23,955 nucleotides of DNA. Source: Methanomicrobiales archaeon. GTDB lineage: Archaea; Halobacteriota; Methanomicrobia; Methanomicrobiales; Methanoculleaceae. The notes under the pieces were generated by a model. That model was not told the DNA's origin. It was given only the letters and a program-made list of their open reading frames with translations, and made no database searches. How positions within the stretch are numbered: the first letter of the stretch is position 1; every line of letters starts with the position of its first letter. Made by a program: the position numbers and the translations under genes. Shown piece after piece: positions 1-7,859 of this stretch. The stretch is from positions 1 through 23,955 of the forward strand of contig JAAZGM010000282.1 in assembly GCA_012511245.1 (NCBI GenBank). Direction: 5' to 3'.

Positions 1-38
1 ACCGGCGAGACTGCATGTTCCGTGAATTGTTTTTCCAT
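1..38 (-). CDS. Archaeal type IV pilin-like protein, 5' fragment (sixth gene of the leftward pilin operon)
   Basis: Only the first 12 codons are inside the window. They read MEKQFTEHAVSPV when the partial last codon is taken as V (GTN). This has the short charged leader followed by the AVSPV signature that opens every other leftward pilin here. The ATG at 38-36 shares one base with the TGA stop (40-38) of the preceding pilin gene (a TGATG junction), so it is almost certainly co-transcribed and translationally coupled. The rest of the protein is outside the window, so its length and C-terminal type are unknown. Confidence 0.72.
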   Translation of the reverse strand, partial: MEKQFTEHAVSP

Positions 39-760
39 CACCATGGTGCCACCACATCCTTATCGTACAGAGTCTGGCCGGTCGGTGTGTGTATGATCGT
101 CACGTGGACGACGGACCCCTCCTGGAATCCGTACGCCGTTCTGTCATCCACATTGAATCCGAGGAACGCATTTCTGTCTTTGAACCAGTACGGTTCACCC
201 GCTTTGAACAGGCAGGTGCCGAACAGTGGGGCGGCACTGCCGAGCATGCCATTCCCCGGAGCAAGACTGTTATCACTCGCCTTTTTGAGTTTATACCCGT
301 TCACCTGGGGAATGAAGGGGTTCAAACTTGAATCCCAGACATCCGCCTGACCGATTGCACCATCCAGCGTGTGCTTGATGGTCTTGCCGGCATTTGTCAA
401 TACCACCCCGTTATAGGTCTCAGGAACAGTGTAGGTCGTGATGATCTTGAGGTCCCGGGAGTTGAGGGTCTCCCCGGCGAGCATGGTCAGTACGACGCAC
501 TCAGGGGCGGGACCGGGTGCGGTAGAATTTGCAGCAACATCTTTTCCAATTGCGTCTCCCGCGCGCATGCTGATCTCGAACGCCGTCGTCGGTGCCGGAT
601 CGGCCGTGTCCCCCAGGCCACCGGCAAAGCTACTGACGATCGCAGCGACGATGATCGTCACGACGAGCATCAGCATGACACCGACAACCGGTGAGACCGC
701 ATGCTCATTTTCAGCGAAAAAAGAGAGAGGTCTCTTTGTTTCGCGATCATTTCTGCACAT
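38..760 (-). CDS. Archaeal type IV pilin-like protein (class III signal peptide)
   Basis: A 240-residue pilin-like surface subunit. Residues 1-20 form a charged leader. The signature HAVSPVVGVMLMLVV begins at about residue 20 and starts a hydrophobic helix to about residue 47. In this family the prepilin peptidase (PibD/EppA type) cuts just before the hydrophobic stretch, and the helix then packs the pilus core. The remainder is predicted to be a beta-rich extracellular head ending in VTIIHTPTGQTLYDKDVVAPW-like residues (about 219-240). It is a clear paralog of the first gene of this operon (2743-3411): both share TYTVP, IKHT.DG, FLGF and the IIHT..G...YD.DV..PW ending. ATG is preceded by GAGGT at 8-9 bases, and the 35-base gap to the upstream gene is the longest in the operon. 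Whether it is a major or minor pilin cannot be told. Confidence 0.85.
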   Translation of the reverse strand: MCRNDRETKRPLSFFAENEHAVSPVVGVMLMLVVTIIVAAIVSSFAGGLGDTADPAPTTAFEISMRAGDAIGKDVAANSTAPGPAPECVVLTMLAGETLNSRDLKIITTYTVPETYNGVVLTNAGKTIKHTLDGAIGQADVWDSSLNPFIPQVNGYKLKKASDNSLAPGNGMLGSAAPLFGTCLFKAGEPYWFKDRNAFLGFNVDDRTAYGFQEGSVVHVTIIHTPTGQTLYDKDVVAPW

Positions 761-795
761 TGTGTATTACCTCGTTTCTGTTCTGGAACACAAAA

Positions 796-1437
796 TCACC
801 GAATGATAAGCGTTCCGCTCTGCATGGGCTTGCCGCTCAGCTGATCGGTGATCGTGTACTTGAAAGGCACATCCGTCTGTAACCTGAACGTGCTTCCCGA
901 ACCCTCGGGAGACCAGGTGAGGAACCGCCCCTTCGCGATCGTCGCGTCGGTGGTCATTGTACTGTCGTAACAATCATCGGCGACGATCATGAACGAATCT
1001 CCGACGGTTATCAATGCATCGCCTCCTCCCGGGAGTCCAAAGTATGTGTTGTTGCCGTCGGCATTCTTCAGAATCGTCACTTTATCTGTATCGACCGCTG
1101 CTGCTGAGTTGAGGTTCGTATTCATATCGAAGTTTATGACGTTCTCTTCCTGTCTCAACTGGACGGTGATATCCCTGAGGGAGAATGAATCTCCGCCTGA
1201 GAGCCGGAACGTAATGCCGTTGTTCGGTTTGAAGGATGCAAGATGATCCGGGACTCCGTTCGTCTTATCCGTATCTGTAATGCTGGAGACATACGATGCA
1301 GAGAGTGTGACCTGCGGTGCAAGTGTTTCGTCCTGCGCAACGGTTCCGGAAAATGCGCTCACCATGGCGGCGATGATGATCGTCACCACGAGCATCAGCA
1401 TCACCCCGATGACCGGGGATACTCCATCGTCCTTCAT
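796..1437 (-). CDS. Archaeal type IV pilin-like protein
   Basis: A 213-residue pilin-like protein with a very short leader (MKDD) followed by GVSPVIGVMLMLVVTIII, so cleavage would fall at about residue 4-5 and the assembly helix spans about 5-30. The body is polar and ends in YTITDQLSGKPMQSGTLIIR (about 194-213). This ending differs from the IIH.PSG...LY endings of its operon neighbours and resembles the C-termini of the pilins at 2093-2746 and 13106-13618. Its ATG overlaps the stop of the upstream pilin by four bases (ATGA at 1437-1434), so translation is coupled. It is probably an extracellular pilus subunit; its exact role is unknown. Confidence 0.85.
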   Translation of the reverse strand: MKDDGVSPVIGVMLMLVVTIIIAAMVSAFSGTVAQDETLAPQVTLSASYVSSITDTDKTNGVPDHLASFKPNNGITFRLSGGDSFSLRDITVQLRQEENVINFDMNTNLNSAAAVDTDKVTILKNADGNNTYFGLPGGGDALITVGDSFMIVADDCYDSTMTTDATIAKGRFLTWSPEGSGSTFRLQTDVPFKYTITDQLSGKPMQSGTLIIR

Positions 1438-2096
1438 TGTACAATCACTCTCCCGCTGTAGAGGCTCTTCTGGCTCGGGAGGTGGATGATCTCGACATCA
1501 ACCGCGGATCCTCTACCAAAACCGAGCTCAGTGCGTTTTGCTGCTGTGGTCATATCAAAGCCAAGGACTACTTTGGTTCCTGCAGACCCTCCCGTGCTGA
1601 TGACGTCTCCGGGACTGAACGTATACTCCCCGAAGTTCGTGCCCACGTCTCCGGGTTTACCCCGGGCGATATCGTTGAGGTACGGGATCTTTACAGAGGC
1701 GATCGTCTCGCCATTGATCTTCATATTCTTCACTGTTGCAGCTGCTGTCATTGCTGTTACCTCTCCGCGTTGCATGGTCTTCCCCGTTGTCGACGGCGGC
1801 GTGTAATAACTGATGATCCGCAGATCGGACGTTGGAATGCTGCTTCCGCTGTGGTGCTCGATCAGCATGACATACTGTGGGTCCGCCGGATTGCTGCCTC
1901 CATTCGACAGGATCTTTACATCCAGGGCGGCTGCCGGTGTTGTTTCGGTGTTTCCAAAGGCGTTTCCTGCAAAGGCCGATACGAATGCGGCGATGATGAT
2001 CGTCACGACGAGCATCAACATAACGCCGATGACCGGGGATACTGCATCATTTCTTTCTGAATTCATACGTTTTCCATTCCGGATCTGGTTTTTCAT
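1434..2096 (-). CDS. Archaeal type IV pilin-like protein
   Basis: A 220-residue pilin-like protein with signature DAVSPVIGVMLMLVV at about residues 17-31 and a hydrophobic helix to about residue 43. The start at 2096 is chosen because it makes an ATGA overlap with the upstream gene. An internal ATG at 2066 (MNSERND...) would give a leader length closer to the siblings and is a real alternative. The body carries SNGGSNP and HHSGSSIP stretches and ends in VDVEIIHLPSQKSLYSGRVI, the IIH.PS...LY type shared with the pilins at 38-760, 2743-3411 and 12564-13100. Signal-peptidase processing, export and assembly by the ATPase and platform protein encoded to the right are inferred from family membership. 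Confidence 0.85.
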   Translation of the reverse strand: MKNQIRNGKRMNSERNDAVSPVIGVMLMLVVTIIIAAFVSAFAGNAFGNTETTPAAALDVKILSNGGSNPADPQYVMLIEHHSGSSIPTSDLRIISYYTPPSTTGKTMQRGEVTAMTAAATVKNMKINGETIASVKIPYLNDIARGKPGDVGTNFGEYTFSPGDVISTGGSAGTKVVLGFDMTTAAKRTELGFGRGSAVDVEIIHLPSQKSLYSGRVIVQ

Positions 2097-2746
2097 AATA
2101 CACTTCCCACGAGAGTGCCCGAGGAGATGACCGTCCCGGTGTTCTTGTCCACGAGCGCGTAGGTCGTCTTGCTGCTCACCTCAAACTCCCCGCTGGAGTA
2201 TGGTGCTCCTGTCATGCCGCGGTCCGCGACGTACATCACCCATCCATACTTGCTCTCATCTTTGCTGAAGTAGCGGTCTGCATGGATAACAAACCTGTCT
2301 CCGGCCTTGATCTGTGAATTAGCCACATTTGTGGCAGTTTTTTCCGCATCTGCGACTCCGATCTTCTTCATGCGGTACGTGAAAGCGGACGAGAGTCGGG
2401 TTTCACCCGGTACGGGAGTCCCACGATATGTTGAAGAGGGCGCATCGGTATACGCGATCGAGGCCTCGTCTCCTCCAGAGAGGGTCGACTTCAGGTTAAG
2501 TTCCAGGTCTGAGAGGAGCAACGTCTCTCCACCCATATTCTCAAAGACGAGGCCGATCTCCCCAAGATCGCCTATCGGTCCTGTCAATACCCCGACGTAT
2601 GCGACCTGGGTCCCGGGTGCAGCGTGCGTATCTGAGACGAACCCGGTGGAAAATGTGCTCACTGTTGCTGCGATAATGATCGTGACGACGACCATCAGCA
2701 TCACCCCGATGACCGGGGATACCGCATCATCATTTCCTCTGTTCAC
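2093..2746 (-). CDS. Archaeal type IV pilin-like protein
   Basis: A 217-residue pilin-like protein starting VNRGNDDAVSPVIGVMLMVV. The frame is open 35 codons further upstream, but the GTG at 2746-2744 overlaps the upstream stop in a GTGA junction and gives the short charged leader seen in its siblings. The extended start would translate the end of the previous gene in another frame. The assembly helix covers about residues 8-34. The C-terminus ends in TYALVDKNTGTVISSGTLVG, the 'D..TG..ISSG' type also seen in the pilins at 796-1437 and 13106-13618. It also contains GDRFVIHADRYFS, a motif resembling GDSFMIVADDC of the 796-1437 protein and GDRFWVSIGD of the 13106-13618 protein, so these three look like one subfamily. 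Confidence 0.83.
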   Translation of the reverse strand: MNRGNDDAVSPVIGVMLMVVVTIIIAATVSTFSTGFVSDTHAAPGTQVAYVGVLTGPIGDLGEIGLVFENMGGETLLLSDLELNLKSTLSGGDEASIAYTDAPSSTYRGTPVPGETRLSSAFTYRMKKIGVADAEKTATNVANSQIKAGDRFVIHADRYFSKDESKYGWVMYVADRGMTGAPYSSGEFEVSSKTTYALVDKNTGTVISSGTLVGSVL

Positions 2747-3411
2747 CACGGTACAATCACATCCCTGTCGTAGATGACCTTCCCACTCGCGGTGTGAATG
2801 ATCATAACATGCGTCGTAACCCCTTCGCCGAACCCGTAGATAGTACGCCAACCCGTCTCAAACCCGAGGAAGTTGTCACGATCGAACGTGAGCCGCCCGC
2901 CGGGCGTAAGAATTGCCGTCCCGAACGTTTTATCCGCGGTTCTTTCGGAGACAACGCTGTCGTCGTTGGTCACCTGGGGGGTGAACGGGTATCCCGGACT
3001 CGTGGTGTCAAGGGCGTTTTCCGGAATCGGGGCAAGTGATCCGTCAATGGTGTGTTTGATCATGTGTCCGGCTTTTGATGTTGCCTTGGCACCCCACATG
3101 TCCGGAACAGTGTACGTACTGACGATCTTGAGGTCTTTCGTTGCCAGAGGGTCGCCACCCAGATGTTCGATGGTCACGTTCGTGTCGTTCGGCCCGGCAG
3201 ACATCTTGACTGCCAGCGTCGCCGTCGGCGCCGTGCCGCTGGTGGACCCGAGGCCGCCCGCAAAACTGCTGACGATCGCGGCGATGATGATCGTGACGAC
3301 GAGCATCAGCATCACCCCGACGACCGGCGAGACCGCATCGTCCCGGTCTGGTCGGGTGCGTTTTTTCCTGACCTGTGATTCAGGTCCGTTTTTACAGGAT
3401 AATACAATCAT
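2743..3411 (-). CDS. Archaeal type IV pilin-like protein, first gene of the leftward operon
   Basis: A 222-residue pilin-like protein. The ATG at 3411 is preferred over an in-frame TTG at 3426 because GGAG (3424-3421) lies nine bases upstream of the ATG and the predicted transcription start is close to 3428. The leader is basic (RKKRTRP) and about 25 residues long, followed by AVSPVVGVMLMLVVTIII and a helix to about residue 52. The head ends in HVMIIHTASGKVIYDRDVIV and is closely related to the fifth pilin (38-760). As the promoter-proximal gene it may be the most expressed subunit, which is inference from position only. Its stop overlaps the next gene's GTG. Confidence 0.85.
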   Translation of the reverse strand: MIVLSCKNGPESQVRKKRTRPDRDDAVSPVVGVMLMLVVTIIIAAIVSSFAGGLGSTSGTAPTATLAVKMSAGPNDTNVTIEHLGGDPLATKDLKIVSTYTVPDMWGAKATSKAGHMIKHTIDGSLAPIPENALDTTSPGYPFTPQVTNDDSVVSERTADKTFGTAILTPGGRLTFDRDNFLGFETGWRTIYGFGEGVTTHVMIIHTASGKVIYDRDVIVPW

Positions 3412-3447
3412 GCAGGTATTCTCCAATGCAGGTGTTCACAATTTGGG

Positions 3448-3459
3448 CAAATATATTTG
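3448..3459 (-). promoter_or_regulatory. TATA box of the leftward pilin operon
   Basis: The self-complementary 12-mer CAAATATATTTG is centred at about 3454. On the minus strand a TSS 25-27 bases downstream would fall near 3428, leaving a leader of roughly 17 bases that contains the GGAG ribosome binding site used by the ATG at 3411. Since the box is palindromic it could also fire rightward, but no gene start lies at the right distance on the plus strand. Confidence 0.55.
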
Positions 3460-3461
3460 AG

Positions 3462-3482
3462 TTACAACAAATTTTGTTGTAA
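3462..3482. promoter_or_regulatory. 21-bp perfect palindrome, candidate operator of the divergent pilus promoter
   Basis: The left arm TTACAACAAA (3462-3471), a single central T (3472) and the right arm TTTGTTGTAA (3473-3482) are exact reverse complements. The site is two bases upstream of the leftward TATA box, where the TFB recognition element would be, and about 190 bases upstream of the rightward operon. This position fits a regulator that blocks or aids TFB recruitment. The regulator is not identifiable from the window. Confidence 0.55.
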
Positions 3483-3672
3483 AATGCAATAGTCCCAATA
3501 TAACATTAACTTTTCTAAATAAGTTCAAAAATTGGTTATTTTGAGCAATTATGCTACCCGGGGCCGTTATTCAACGTTGCATGGCACCTCTGCATCGCAA
3601 CAAAGTGAAATAGCGTTATAGCAAATTAATTTGACAATGTGGTGCATCCCCGCCTCAAGGAGTCTCAGGAAC

Positions 3673-6177
3673 ATGGGCAGATATCGGATCATGGTGATAC
3701 TAACGATGGTTCTCCTTCTCCTGACTGCTTTCGTCCCGGCGGCTTCGGCACGATTCGTGACGCCTGAAGGGCAAAACGCTGGTATCAACCCCGGTGATAC
3801 CATTTTTCAGGGGGAAAGGGGCGTGAACTTCTCGGCGTTCTCTGATTCGGTCAAGGGGAACCCCACCCGGATGGCCAGGATCGACTCCGGGCAGCCGACC
3901 GACCCGATTGCTCTCACCAACGGCATCGCAAACTACATCCGCGGGAGTCCCGGATCGCTGTATTATCCTGTTTATAGCGACGGTACGGTCGATCAGACCA
4001 GATCCTGCTGGATAGAGAATGTCGCCGACAGTCTTGGGCCGGTGATGATACGCACCCTCGGGACGGATGTCGAGCCCGTGCCGAACCCCAGCCGACAGAA
4101 CCCCCTCCCCTACCGGATGGGGATGCAGTTCCTGCTTCCCGACCACAACCTCCCGCTCAGTGAGTTCCAGGGTCCGTGGTATGAGTACGAACTGCAGGGC
4201 AACGTCAAAACATCAAGCATCACGAACATTGCCGGGAATACGGTCTCGTTTGAGGGCCTTTCTGCAGATCCTGCAGCCTGGAATAACACCCTCGTCTTCC
4301 GGCTCTCGGATCAGAGCAGCGTCTCCCGGGATACCCAGGTGACGATGGTCTTTCGGATGACCCTCAACGACCTCAATCACGAAGTACCCTACACCTTCAC
4401 GGCGCGGGACTACCCGCCAGCACTCGTCCTCGATGAGATGACCGCGGAGCGCGGCGGCGACCTCTATTTCACGTTCCAGGGGGCACCTTTCATGCACTAC
4501 AACATCACCCTCCCCGAACCCCCGGCGGGAGAGGACTACCCCGTCTTTGACGGCGGCGGGTGGGATACCAGATTCTCTGACTACCACGTGCGCGTCCATC
4601 CCGGGTGGGGCGGCACCGTCCGGTTGCAGATCCATATCCCGGACGCCACTCCGGTCACCACGTATACGATCCAGGCAACCGGCCCCGACATCGTCCAACC
4701 GGTAAAGGCAACGTTCAGGATAGACCAGAAAGTTATGACACTGGTCTTTGATCGGCCGGATCGACAACTGTATGCCATCGGTGACATTATCGTATTGAAC
4801 GGAACCCTGGCCAATCTCAGAGCCTCGGACTCATTAAAATCCATCCCGATCTACCTCTACGTCACGGGGCCTAACCTGCCGCCGAACGGTGCACCCCTGA
4901 CCGATCTGTCACGGTCCGTTGAAGACGGCGTCCCCGCCACGTTCACCATCACCTACTATAACCCGGTCCTTGGAACATGGGAATATCCGTGGGACACTTC
5001 GCAATTTCCCTGCGATGCGGGGACCTACACCGTACATGCCAACCTCCAGCCGATCGGGCACCGCAACAGCGGCTATCCTGGGGGCCCCGGCTCCATCGAC
5101 GGCGACGTCCCGCTGTCGTGGGACTACGAACTCAACATGCCCTCTCTTCATGCAAAGTTTGACGAAAGGACCGGCGGGGTGTTTGCCCGCGGGGATCATC
5201 TTTACTCCTGGTGGTACGGCCGCGGAAGCCCGGGTAAGGACCTATCCGGCTCCACCGGGCATATGAAATGGTACATCTTCGGCCCGAACTTCAAGTATGC
5301 TGACTATAACTCCCGGTTCCCCCTCGACGACGACGGTTCCTACGGGATCACCCTCCCCCGAAGTTTTACCTATGACCTCTCCCCCGGTGACTACTTCATC
5401 GTCTACCACCACCCGGGAACAGACAACCAGTTCGACGTCCTGCCCGAGAACAACCTCAACTTCAGGGGAAGCGTAAACGGGCTGTACAACGCAGCCGACG
5501 GCAGATTGATCTCGAACCTCGGGATGCTTGACGGCCGGGTCGCAGCCGAAGCCCTGGTGCGGGCGCTGGATTCGTTGACCCGGGACGACCTCTACGTGAT
5601 GGATACGTTCACGGTAGAAGATCCGGTCATCAAGATCAACCCGGTCGGGGAGCTGGTCGTCGGGGACGAATTTATCGTCAGCGGAACGACCAATCTCGCC
5701 GGAAAAGAAGAGACCGCCGACGGGACAAAGGTTCAGGATACCCTGATCCTGACGATCACCGCGCTCGACCTCTATGAGTCGGGCAAAGCGAACACCCTGA
5801 TGAAGATCCCGATCAACGAGACCTTCCCCCGAGATTACGACCCAGTCCTGGGAACACGACCATTCTCCTACGAAGGTGAAAAACCGATAGATACCAGTTC
5901 CTGGTATCCGGGGATCTACCAGATCACCATCACCTGTAAAGACGTCAACTACAAGACCACCAGCACCTTCGAGCTTCTCAGCGAGGGGAGCGTGCGAAAC
6001 ACCACAGGAAGCGAAGCGCCAAACCCGTTCCCCTCCCAGACCACAGCGACTCAGCACCCCACCGTCACTGAGATGCCGGTGTTTACACCCATCCCCATAC
6101 CCACAGAGTCTCCCGGGTTTGCAGTGTACCTCGCAATCGCTGCATTAGTCGGGGCGTTCATTGTGAGGAGGCGGTAA
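3673..6177 (+). CDS. PGF-CTERM-anchored S-layer-type surface protein
   Basis: An 834-residue secreted protein and first gene of the rightward pilus operon. The start at 3673 is chosen because AAGGAG lies ten bases upstream and the product then begins with a clean Sec signal peptide (MGRYRIMVILTMVLLLL... ending AASA before R27); an ATG at 3631 would add 14 residues that break it. The N-terminal segment with NPGDTIFQGERGVNF resembles the DUF3821-type domain of Methanomicrobiales surface proteins, and the middle is long and beta-rich. The C-terminus has a Thr/Pro-rich linker (TPIPIPTE), then SPGF, a hydrophobic stretch and RRR, the pattern of PGF-CTERM proteins processed by archaeosortase A and lipid-anchored. 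Several N-X-S/T sequons suggest N-glycosylation. It may be an S-layer-like or adhesin component around the pilus. Domain assignment is from recognition, not a search. Confidence 0.78.
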   Translation: MGRYRIMVILTMVLLLLTAFVPAASARFVTPEGQNAGINPGDTIFQGERGVNFSAFSDSVKGNPTRMARIDSGQPTDPIALTNGIANYIRGSPGSLYYPVYSDGTVDQTRSCWIENVADSLGPVMIRTLGTDVEPVPNPSRQNPLPYRMGMQFLLPDHNLPLSEFQGPWYEYELQGNVKTSSITNIAGNTVSFEGLSADPAAWNNTLVFRLSDQSSVSRDTQVTMVFRMTLNDLNHEVPYTFTARDYPPALVLDEMTAERGGDLYFTFQGAPFMHYNITLPEPPAGEDYPVFDGGGWDTRFSDYHVRVHPGWGGTVRLQIHIPDATPVTTYTIQATGPDIVQPVKATFRIDQKVMTLVFDRPDRQLYAIGDIIVLNGTLANLRASDSLKSIPIYLYVTGPNLPPNGAPLTDLSRSVEDGVPATFTITYYNPVLGTWEYPWDTSQFPCDAGTYTVHANLQPIGHRNSGYPGGPGSIDGDVPLSWDYELNMPSLHAKFDERTGGVFARGDHLYSWWYGRGSPGKDLSGSTGHMKWYIFGPNFKYADYNSRFPLDDDGSYGITLPRSFTYDLSPGDYFIVYHHPGTDNQFDVLPENNLNFRGSVNGLYNAADGRLISNLGMLDGRVAAEALVRALDSLTRDDLYVMDTFTVEDPVIKINPVGELVVGDEFIVSGTTNLAGKEETADGTKVQDTLILTITALDLYESGKANTLMKIPINETFPRDYDPVLGTRPFSYEGEKPIDTSSWYPGIYQITITCKDVNYKTTSTFELLSEGSVRNTTGSEAPNPFPSQTTATQHPTVTEMPVFTPIPIPTESPGFAVYLAIAALVGAFIVRRR

Positions 6178-6179
6178 GC

Positions 6180-7859
6180 ATGGATCTCGCCTTTGACGAG
6201 TCGCTGTTCAAGAAGGTCATCGGGGTTCTTGTGGCCGCCATCGTCATCGTCGGTCTCGTTGCCGTTCTCTGGTTCTCCGGCATCGGCTTTCCCGGCCAGG
6301 AACCCGCCCCTGTCACCCCGACCCCTGTCGGCCACGGGTCCGATCCCGGTCCGGAGAAAGAAGAAGCAGTCACCGGCTGGAAGACCTATGCCTGGTCTTA
6401 TAAAGAGACCGAGATGGTGATGAACCTCTACATTCCCGATGCCACCCACCAGCGGTTTGTCGCCGCGTCATACGGATCGTATGATGAGAAACCGCAACGT
6501 ATGGCGGAATACGTCGTGACCGACGGCGACGACGGGGTCATCGGCACCGTTGCCGACTGGTTCCTCGACACCTCCCTGGCTCTGGGGTACGGCGACAGCG
6601 ATACCGTCGCTAACGTCCTTGCCTTCGTGGAGAGCCTCGACTACACTACGGATGAGGAGCGCCTTGCTCCTCCCGATTACCCGAACTACCCGGTCATAAC
6701 CCTCGCCGCGGGAGAGGGCGACAGTGAGGATCACGCCATCCTTGCCGCCGCAATCCTCGATAAGATGGGCTACGGCGTCGGTCTCCTTTACTACCCGGCG
6801 ACCCACGACCGGCGCACGATCATCCCTGAAGCCACTGCCCTTGCCCTCGTCACCGACGGCACGGTCCCCGGACGGCTCTACTGGACCGTTGCGGAGATGC
6901 CTGCAGGGAAGTTCGTCTACTACCCGGAGAACGGGACGTTTGATGCCGCCCTCCCGGAGGGTCTCGATCTTGAGTCGGGGTGGTACTCCGGCAGCGCCGT
7001 CTGGAACACCACCACCGCCTCCGGAACCCTTGATGGTATCCGTTATCACCCGACGAACCGGACGTTCGTTGCCGGACCCGGAGTGCCCGATATCGACAGG
7101 ATCGTCATCGAAGATGCCGTCTGGAACCAGCCGGTCATCGTCTCCGTAGCCTGGACCGTGAATACTGCGGAGAAAGGCGTCTCCCGCAGCGCATACGACG
7201 GGATGGTGCCGTTCTTCAACGGCGGCGACAGCCTCTGGCCGGGCCACGTCCTCTCGCGCGACGACCGGTTCGACGCCGATACCACCGTCGCCGGAAAGCG
7301 GCCCCTCGGGGAGGCACCCCCGTTCTCGGCGAACGAGAGCCTCACGGAGGCTCTTCGCATCCCGGTCTCAGGGCCCTCGCCGTCGCCGATGACCTGGCTG
7401 GAATTGGTCCAGGACTATTACGCGAGCACCTGGTATCCGACCCGGCTCTCGTGGACCTACGACGATAAATGGAAACTCCACGAAAATTTCCTCACGATGC
7501 AGGATCCCCTGCTCCGAAACCTGGAAGCGTATTCTCTCTGGGGCGTCACCGAGGTCGTCGCCCCGGTGCCCTGGCGGATCACCTACACGGTGCGGAATAT
7601 GGATGAGGCTCATTCCGATAAGGAGATGACCCCCTACAGCGACGTCCGGTTTGCGCTCTACCGCATCGAAGACGGTGCCGCCGTCTTTGACCGGGCTTTC
7701 GGCTGGCAGACGGTCTACGGTGCAGAGCTGCGGAAGACCGAGGCGGTCTTCGGCCCCGGAGACTACGCCGTGGCGGTCTTCGTCCGGAACTGCGAGGTCG
7801 ACGTGGCTATCGAGTATCATGGGAAACCGTCCGAAACAACCTACCAGGGTGGCATATGA
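6180..7859 (+). CDS. Membrane-anchored transglutaminase-like protein lacking the catalytic Cys
   Basis: A 559-residue protein starting two bases after the surface-protein stop, with GGAGG just upstream. Residues about 11-35 form one transmembrane anchor (VIGVLVAAIVIVGLVAVLWF), followed by a Pro/Thr-rich linker; the rest is predicted extracellular. At about residues 181-200 the segment GEGDSEDHAILAAAILDKMG matches the core of archaeal transglutaminase-like domains, where the usual motif is GDCEDxA. Here the catalytic Cys is Ser (AGT codon), and the later stretch where His is expected reads PEATALALV, so the active site looks dead. It sits between the surface protein and the assembly ATPase, which suggests a structural role such as binding or scaffolding at the pilus base. 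No further domain is recognised in the C-terminal 250 residues. Its last four bases overlap the ATPase gene. Confidence 0.7.
   Translation: MDLAFDESLFKKVIGVLVAAIVIVGLVAVLWFSGIGFPGQEPAPVTPTPVGHGSDPGPEKEEAVTGWKTYAWSYKETEMVMNLYIPDATHQRFVAASYGSYDEKPQRMAEYVVTDGDDGVIGTVADWFLDTSLALGYGDSDTVANVLAFVESLDYTTDEERLAPPDYPNYPVITLAAGEGDSEDHAILAAAILDKMGYGVGLLYYPATHDRRTIIPEATALALVTDGTVPGRLYWTVAEMPAGKFVYYPENGTFDAALPEGLDLESGWYSGSAVWNTTTASGTLDGIRYHPTNRTFVAGPGVPDIDRIVIEDAVWNQPVIVSVAWTVNTAEKGVSRSAYDGMVPFFNGGDSLWPGHVLSRDDRFDADTTVAGKRPLGEAPPFSANESLTEALRIPVSGPSPSPMTWLELVQDYYASTWYPTRLSWTYDDKWKLHENFLTMQDPLLRNLEAYSLWGVTEVVAPVPWRITYTVRNMDEAHSDKEMTPYSDVRFALYRIEDGAAVFDRAFGWQTVYGAELRKTEAVFGPGDYAVAVFVRNCEVDVAIEYHGKPSETTYQGGI

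Larger units (their letters stand above)
3412..3672. promoter_or_regulatory. AT-rich divergent intergenic region between the two pilus operons
   Basis: These 261 bases are markedly more AT-rich than the flanking genes. They contain the palindrome and leftward TATA box listed separately. For the rightward operon I see only weak TATA candidates: TTATAGC near 3616 and TCTAAATAAG near 3515. A ribosome binding site AAGGAG (3657-3662) lies ten bases before the ATG at 3673. No protein-coding frame with family resemblance is visible inside. Confidence 0.5.

Noticed and set aside
2747..2851. Extended N-terminus of the pilin that I start at 2746
   Set aside because: The additional 35 residues overlap the coding end of the upstream pilin in another frame and would spoil the short charged leader; the GTGA junction explains the start.
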